From Mycobacterium sp. 1245111.1 (GTDB taxonomy: Bacteria; Actinomycetota; Actinomycetes; Mycobacteriales; Mycobacteriaceae), in the NCBI RefSeq assembly GCF_001673405.1, contig NZ_LZLV01000112.1:62001-126000 (forward strand): a stretch of 64,000 nt of DNA, given 5' to 3'. Positions 59,360 to 64,000 of the stretch are shown here, piece by piece. Within the stretch, counting starts at the first letter, position 1; every line of letters begins with the position of its first letter. Position numbers and translations under genes: made by a program. The notes under the pieces are model-generated. The model worked only from the letters and a program-made list of their open reading frames with translations. It did not search any database and was not told the DNA's origin.

Positions 59360-60196
59360 TTACTGCAGTGGCACGGCGGCCACGGCCGCACTGCCGTCTT
59401 CTGAGCCGGGCGTTGTCGGCATCGGGTGGAGCATGCGAGCCACTATCGGGATCAATAGCCGGCGTGGGGTCAGTCCTGCGATCCGGGCGTTGATCGCGTT
59501 AGCCCGGCCAGAGACCACGTAGGGCGGCGAGCAACGGCGGTCAAGGGCGCGCATTCCGGTCGAGACCACCTGTTCAGGCGACTGCATAGCGCCGGCGACG
59601 GCGGCGTTATCGCCGATGACGTCGAAGAATTCGGTGCGGGTCGGGCCGGGCGCGAGCGTCACCACTTTGACGTTGTGCTGTTTAGCTTCAAACCACAATG
59701 ATTGAGAAAAGCTGTGCGCGAATGCTTTCGCCGCTGAATATACCGCTAGGGTGGGAATCGGCTGAAACGCCGTGGTACTCGTGACGTTGATGATGGCGCC
59801 CCGTCGACGTTGCGCCATTGGCGCAAGGAACGCGTGGCACAGATCGACCATGGCGCTGACGTCCACGGCGATCACTCGCGCGAACTCCTCGCCGTCGCCG
59901 TCGAGGAACGGGCCTTGAGTGGCGAATCCGGCGTTGTTGACCAGCAAGTCAACCTCGCCGCGGACGCGTTCGCGCAGCCCGGCCCCCGGCCGGTTCACCG
60001 AAAGATCAAATTCGACGGTCTCGCAACGTACCGAGTAGGCCTGAGTGAGCTGTGTCGCCAGCCGGTCGAGGCGCTCTTTGCGGCGTGCAACCAAGACGAG
60101 ATCAGAGCCCCGGGCCGCCAGCGCGTGCGCGAACGCCTCGCCAATGCCGGAGCTGGCGCCGGTAACCAGTGAGCGCCTGGGTTTGAATGACATCAT
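59360..60196 (-). CDS. Short-chain dehydrogenase/reductase
   Basis: A 278-residue classical SDR: LVTGASSGIGEAFAHALAARG, VNNAGFATQGPF and NVTSTTAFQPIPTLAVYSAAKAF with Ser and Tyr-x-x-x-Lys. Very similar in build to the SDR at 45886. AGGAGG lies directly before tandem ATGs at 60196 and 60193; the second has the better spacing. Substrate unknown; the operon suggests an aromatic or alicyclic alcohol. Confidence 0.88.
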   Translation of the reverse strand: MMSFKPRRSLVTGASSGIGEAFAHALAARGSDLVLVARRKERLDRLATQLTQAYSVRCETVEFDLSVNRPGAGLRERVRGEVDLLVNNAGFATQGPFLDGDGEEFARVIAVDVSAMVDLCHAFLAPMAQRRRGAIINVTSTTAFQPIPTLAVYSAAKAFAHSFSQSLWFEAKQHNVKVVTLAPGPTRTEFFDVIGDNAAVAGAMQSPEQVVSTGMRALDRRCSPPYVVSGRANAINARIAGLTPRRLLIPIVARMLHPMPTTPGSEDGSAAVAAVPLQ

Positions 60197-60273
60197 CCTC
60201 CTGTCTGAGGCACCGGCTTGCGCCGCCGCGACTTAGGTGATTGCGTAGCCGGGCTGACCGGCTTGCGGTGGTC

Positions 60274-61032
60274 TCACAGCATGAATTCGCCGCCGTTGAC
60301 GTGAATGACCTGACCGGTCACGAACTTGCCTGACTCGCCAGCCATGAATAGACACGCCTCGGCGATGTCTTCAGGGTCGCCGGTCTTCTTGATGGCCAGG
60401 CGCTGGGCGATCGCTTCGGTGTCGACATGGGTGTACCGCGACTTGTCGCGAATAGTGTTGATGGCGCCGGGTGCAACGGTGTTGCAGGTGATGCCCCAGA
60501 CTCCCGCTTCGCGCGCGACGGCTTTGGTCAGTCCGTGCATGCCGGCCTTGGCCGCCACATTGTGTGCGCGTTGAGAGATGTGCCCGGTCCAGGCATCGTA
60601 GCCGGCGATGTTGATGATGCGGCCCCACCCGCGCTGCCGCATGCCCGGCAGTACGTAATGAACGACGTAGAATGCCGAGTTGAGGTTGTAGTTGATGGTT
60701 TCCTGCCACTCGGCGATGGAGATCTCTTCCAGGGGTTGACGTTTGCGTCGCGCAACGTTGTTGACGGCGATATCGATCGAGCCGAATCGCGTTGCACCCT
60801 CGGCAATCATGGATGCAACCGCGTCAGGGTCGGCTACGTCGGCCATGATGGCGATAGCTGTGCCGCCGAGATTTTTGATCTCGCGGACGGTGTCGTCGAC
60901 CGCACTTTTGTGCTGATGTCCGTTGACGATGATGTTGGCACCCTCGCGGGCAAACAGCACAGCGATGGCGCGTCCGATGTTGCGGCCCGACCCGGTGACC
61001 AGTGCGGTGCGGCCTTCGAGGCGACGGCTCAT
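60274..61032 (-). CDS. SDR-fold protein with altered active site
   Basis: A 252-residue SDR with an intact cofactor motif (VTGSGRNIGRAIA) and C-terminal SGKFVTGQVIHVNGGEFML. The active-site block reads INIAGYDAWTGHISQRAHNVAAKAG: the Ser position is Gly and the catalytic Tyr is His, although the Lys is kept (residues about 135-160). VNNVARRKRQ replaces the usual NNAG. It may be a non-classical or inactive SDR, or use His as acid. CAGGAGCCTC precedes the ATG at 61032; the frame to 61080 enters the gene upstream. Confidence 0.82.
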   Translation of the reverse strand: MSRRLEGRTALVTGSGRNIGRAIAVLFAREGANIIVNGHQHKSAVDDTVREIKNLGGTAIAIMADVADPDAVASMIAEGATRFGSIDIAVNNVARRKRQPLEEISIAEWQETINYNLNSAFYVVHYVLPGMRQRGWGRIINIAGYDAWTGHISQRAHNVAAKAGMHGLTKAVAREAGVWGITCNTVAPGAINTIRDKSRYTHVDTEAIAQRLAIKKTGDPEDIAEACLFMAGESGKFVTGQVIHVNGGEFML

Positions 61033-61063
61033 GAGGCTCCTGGGGTTTGGCAGGCATTGCGTA

Positions 61064-63400
61064 TCACGAAGCGACGTCAAGCGCGGCGCGTACGATACTG
61101 TCGGCGTCGATGCCGTGGTAGTGGTACACCGCGTCGAGGCCGCCAGCCTGCCCGAATGTGCTCACCCCCAACGATTTACAGCGCACCCGATTGATGGCGG
61201 CCAGGAAGGCGAGGGTATGGGGATGTCCGTCGAGAACGGTGACCATGGGTGCGGATCGCTCGGCGGGGAAGATTTGTTCGAGGATCCAGGAGGGCGCCTC
61301 GGCCAGCCCGTCGCGACTTCGAACGGCGCGGTGGAGGAGGTCTGGGCTTGTCACGCATATGATTTCGGCGTCAACACCCATGTCGGCGAGCCGGTCGGCG
61401 GCGTCGCTGGCCTCGGTGGCTAGCGCGCCCATCGCGGCGATGCAGACCGCCGGCGTGGCGACCGGACGTAGCGTGTACGCACCGGCGAGTACGTGACGGC
61501 GACGCCGTTCGCGGGCAGCAGGATCCTTCGGGATGCGTGCCAGCTCTTGGCGGACGGGCCGGGTGGACAGCCGAAGATAGGACGAGGCTCCCTCGGGGCG
61601 TCCCAAGAGGCCGAGGCAGTGCAGCAGGATCCACTCGACCTCTGCGGCGAAGGCCGGCTCATAGCTGATGCAGCCGGGTTGCTCGATGCCGATGGACGGC
61701 GTCTTGATCGACTGATGCGCACCGCCTTCACCGGCCAGGGAGACTCCGGACGGGGTGCCGACCAAAATGGACTGCCCGCCGGCGTAGATGCCGAACGACC
61801 ACGGTTCGAGTGCACGCTCGACGAACGGGTCGTAGAGGACGCCGATGGGAAGCAGCGGCTGGCCCCACCGGCTCCATGTGGCACCGAGCTCACTGAGCAG
61901 ACCCACCAGGTTGACTTCGGCGATGCCGAGTTCCATGTGTTGCCCGGTCGGGCTTTCACGCCAATGCATGATGGAGTCGGCGTCGTCAGCGAACCAGTCG
62001 GGCCGCTCCGAGGGCGACCACACACCCACCTTGTTGAGCCATCCGGCGAGGTTAGTGCTGGAGCTGACGTCGGGGCTCACCGTCACCACTCGTCGTGCGA
62101 CCTCGGGTGCCTCCCGCGTCAAGTCGAGTAATGTGCGCCCTAGCGCGCTCTGGGTGTTCGACACAGCCGGAGGAGTGCGCCCGATGTCGGTCGGCACCGG
62201 CGGTGGTTCATCGGTGGGAATCTCGCCCCGGCGTAGTCGTTTGGCGGTCTGCTCGCAGAGCTGGCCGGGCGGTGAGTGAGAGTCGAAGCGCTGGAACGGA
62301 TTTTGCGGGTCTTCGCCCAATGTGTGGGCCAGCTGAACGAACTGCTCATCGGTCAGCAGTGAGGAGTGGTTCTGCGGATGGCCTTGTGTGGGCAGCCCGT
62401 ACCCCTTGATCGTGTAGGCGAGGATGATGGTCGGACGGGAGTCGTCGATCTGGTCGTAGGCCCGCTGCATTGCGGTGATGTCGTGGCCACCGAGGTTACC
62501 GATCGCCTTCAACAGAGTGGCATCGGCGAGATCCTCGATCACGGTGGCAACGGTGTTGGCGTCCGGCCCGGTGCCGGGTAGTCGTGAGCGCAGCTCGTGG
62601 GCTGAACAGCGCAGCAGGCGTTGATATTCGGGGTTGGGCATGGTCAGGATGCGGGTACGCAGCGCATCGCCGCCGGGTCGGTTGAACAGCTCTTCGAGCA
62701 GCATTCCGAATTTCACCGTGAGCACTTGCCAACCCGCGGCGGCGAACGCGTCCTGCAGGCGCTGGGAGGCGATGTGGGGTACGACGCGATCCAAGGACTG
62801 GCGGTTCATGTCGACGATCCAGACGATCTCGCCGAGTTCCTGCACGGTGGGGTCCATCACCGCTTCCCAGACCGCGCCCTCGTCGAGCTCTGCGTCGCCC
62901 ACCAGAGAGTATTGGCGTCCCGTTCCGGCGCCCCCGAATACGGTGTCGACGTAGCGGCGAGCAAACGTGGCCCAAATAGGGGCGGTGGCACCGATTCCCA
63001 CCGATCCGGTGGAGTAGTCGACCGGATCGGGGTCTTTGGACCGACTGGGGTAACTCTGCAGGCCGCCGAATTCCCGCAATGTCGTCATATACCGCTCGTC
63101 AAGGGTTCCGAGCAGATAGTTGATGCTGTGTAGAACCGGGGAGGCATGGGGCTTCACCGAGACCCGGTCATCGGGTCGGAGTCGCCCGAAGTACAACGCC
63201 GTCATGATGCCCACCATCGAAGCCGACGATGCTTGATGTCCACCAACTTTCAAACCATTGGGATTCGGCCGAATCAGGTTGGCGTGGTGGACCATCGCCG
63301 TCGACAACCACAGCACACGCGAGGCGATCAGATCGAGGTCGGGCGTAGTGCTCCGGTCGTGCGGGGACGGGGCGGAGCCCAGTGGATGAGCGATGGTCAC
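61064..63400 (-). CDS. AceE-like thiamine-diphosphate enzyme (orphan E1)
   Basis: A 778-residue protein alignable by memory with E. coli pyruvate dehydrogenase E1 (AceE). KPHASPVLHSINYLLGTLDERYMTTLREFGGLQSYP, the cofactor motif GDAELDEGAVWEAVMDPT...WIVDMNRQSLD, AYTIKGYGLPTQGHPQNHSS and the closing LGVSTFGQAGGLDAVYHYHGID are seen in order. The GEGLQHEDGHSH loop of AceE is GEGGAHQS here, nearer to transketolases. No E2 or E3 gene is nearby. GTG at 63400 follows GGAGGCACC and overlaps the monooxygenase stop. It probably cleaves or transfers a 2-oxo acid or ketol made by the pathway. Confidence 0.82.
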   Translation of the reverse strand: MTIAHPLGSAPSPHDRSTTPDLDLIASRVLWLSTAMVHHANLIRPNPNGLKVGGHQASSASMVGIMTALYFGRLRPDDRVSVKPHASPVLHSINYLLGTLDERYMTTLREFGGLQSYPSRSKDPDPVDYSTGSVGIGATAPIWATFARRYVDTVFGGAGTGRQYSLVGDAELDEGAVWEAVMDPTVQELGEIVWIVDMNRQSLDRVVPHIASQRLQDAFAAAGWQVLTVKFGMLLEELFNRPGGDALRTRILTMPNPEYQRLLRCSAHELRSRLPGTGPDANTVATVIEDLADATLLKAIGNLGGHDITAMQRAYDQIDDSRPTIILAYTIKGYGLPTQGHPQNHSSLLTDEQFVQLAHTLGEDPQNPFQRFDSHSPPGQLCEQTAKRLRRGEIPTDEPPPVPTDIGRTPPAVSNTQSALGRTLLDLTREAPEVARRVVTVSPDVSSSTNLAGWLNKVGVWSPSERPDWFADDADSIMHWRESPTGQHMELGIAEVNLVGLLSELGATWSRWGQPLLPIGVLYDPFVERALEPWSFGIYAGGQSILVGTPSGVSLAGEGGAHQSIKTPSIGIEQPGCISYEPAFAAEVEWILLHCLGLLGRPEGASSYLRLSTRPVRQELARIPKDPAARERRRRHVLAGAYTLRPVATPAVCIAAMGALATEASDAADRLADMGVDAEIICVTSPDLLHRAVRSRDGLAEAPSWILEQIFPAERSAPMVTVLDGHPHTLAFLAAINRVRCKSLGVSTFGQAGGLDAVYHYHGIDADSIVRAALDVAS

Positions 63401-64000
63401 GGTGCCTCCTGGAGGTTCGGCACCCGCGTCGGATAGACATCGGCCCACGCGTGTTCGATGAATTCCAGAAGCCGATCAGCCGCAGAGACGTCGATGTTCG
63501 TGCGCCACACCACGTGTCCGTCGGGCCGGGCCACGACGGCACCGCGGTCGCCGACCTCGAATAGCTCAATTAGCGCAGCGCGATCGTCAGTGTTCGCCGC
63601 ACTCAAGGCGACCACCGTGATCGGCACCGTCATCGGTGTTCCGGCGAGGCTCGCGCTCCAGCCCTGCGGGTCCGCGGTGAACAACGTCAGCCCCGTCTCG
63701 GCGAGGACCTCGTGGGTCGATACCTGCGAACCGTCTTCGGTGGTGACGGACGCGTGCGGCAGCCGGGCGCCCGGATGGGTCGTCGGTTGATAGAACGCGA
63801 CATCGCTGTCTGGGCAGGGTCCTTCGGAGGCGTCAATGAGCGAGCTGGTGTAGGCGTAGCCGAATTCCAGTCCGCTGGCTACGAAGTGTTCCTCTTGGCC
63901 CGGCACAGCATCAGTGATGTGTTGGCGCAGTCGCCGGCCGCGTTTCCCCTGCCGCAGCAAGGTTTTGGTGCGCGAAGTTTGGGCATAGGTCAGCGCGTCG
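63397..64000 (-). CDS. FAD-dependent aromatic monooxygenase, C-terminal part (partial)
   Basis: The C-terminal 200 residues of a class A flavoprotein monooxygenase (PheA/TfdB/MhpA group); the gene continues past the right window edge. SDVAFYQPTTHPGARLPHAS is the conserved block after the substrate domain, and the thioredoxin-like C-terminal domain ends DRGAVVARPDGHVVWRTN. Such enzymes hydroxylate phenols or similar rings. It is the most upstream gene seen in the reverse operon and overlaps the AceE-like start by 4 nt (GTGA). Confidence 0.85.
   Translation of the reverse strand, partial: DALTYAQTSRTKTLLRQGKRGRRLRQHITDAVPGQEEHFVASGLEFGYAYTSSLIDASEGPCPDSDVAFYQPTTHPGARLPHASVTTEDGSQVSTHEVLAETGLTLFTADPQGWSASLAGTPMTVPITVVALSAANTDDRAALIELFEVGDRGAVVARPDGHVVWRTNIDVSAADRLLEFIEHAWADVYPTRVPNLQEAP

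Noticed and set aside
1..64000. tRNA, rRNA, CRISPR or intact transposase
   Set aside because: I looked for cloverleaf-like arms, regularly spaced identical repeats and transposase domains and saw none. A tRNAscan/ISfinder run would settle it.

Overview
The window looks like accessory chromosome (or a large plasmid) of an environmental mycobacterium (Mycolicibacterium/Mycobacterium type). The DNA is GC-rich. It carries an MmpS/MmpL pair with DUF732- and DUF5078-type secreted proteins, many GTG starts, ATGA/GTGA stop-start overlaps, leaderless-looking promoters, and a dense set of acyl-CoA dehydrogenases, family III CoA-transferases and TetR regulators. No tRNA, rRNA, CRISPR array or intact transposase gene was found.

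Region 1 (1-22.7 kb) is a catabolic island for an unidentified, probably cyclic or branched, acid degraded as CoA thioesters. It has a MaoC-type hydratase half, two acyl-CoA dehydrogenase pairs (one subunit of each keeping the presumed catalytic Glu), four family III CoA-transferase genes (one a tandem fusion), a P450, a Rieske oxygenase, an enoyl-CoA hydratase, an SDR and an aldehyde dehydrogenase. Two thiolase-fold/DUF35 pairs lack the thiolase Cys and resemble the Ltp2-ChsH2 side-chain retro-aldolase. Several promoters here share the motif TGTTCTATTGTT, 6-7 nt before an ATG.

Region 2 (22.7-30.1 kb) is the most unusual part. One reverse-strand operon runs from a TetR gene through a 32-residue membrane micropeptide, a NorD-like VWA protein, a NorQ-like MoxR ATPase, a 41-residue membrane micropeptide and four integral membrane proteins, two of which are paralogues. 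The layout suggests an uncharacterised multi-subunit membrane complex matured by a NorQ/NorD-type chaperone pair. A 5'-truncated third paralogue lies at 40 kb beside a hotdog-fold gene and an emopamil-binding (EBP/EXPERA) protein.

Region 3 (30.1-42.8 kb) is patchy: an enoyl-CoA hydratase remnant, two similar IS-end-like repeats bracketing a TetR-SDR-MmpS-MmpL-flavoprotein-DUF732-DUF5078 module with an MmpL stub and a frameshift, then the EBP locus.

Region 4 (42.8-51.2 kb) holds small regulated units: a TetR-controlled hydrolase/Baeyer-Villiger monooxygenase/SDR operon, a MarR-controlled azoreductase plus dinucleotide-binding protein, an isoprenylcysteine methyltransferase-like protein, and an HxlR/TetR pair. 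Region 5 (51.5-57.5 kb) is a mandelate-racemase/benzoylformate-decarboxylase-like cluster in which both enzymes have lost one catalytic acid/base residue. Region 6 (58.2-64 kb) is a reverse-strand operon with a flavin monooxygenase (cut by the window edge), an orphan AceE-like thiamine enzyme, two SDRs and an NmrA-like protein. Starts were often moved inward from the longest reading frame using ribosome binding sites, stop-start overlaps and family alignment from memory.
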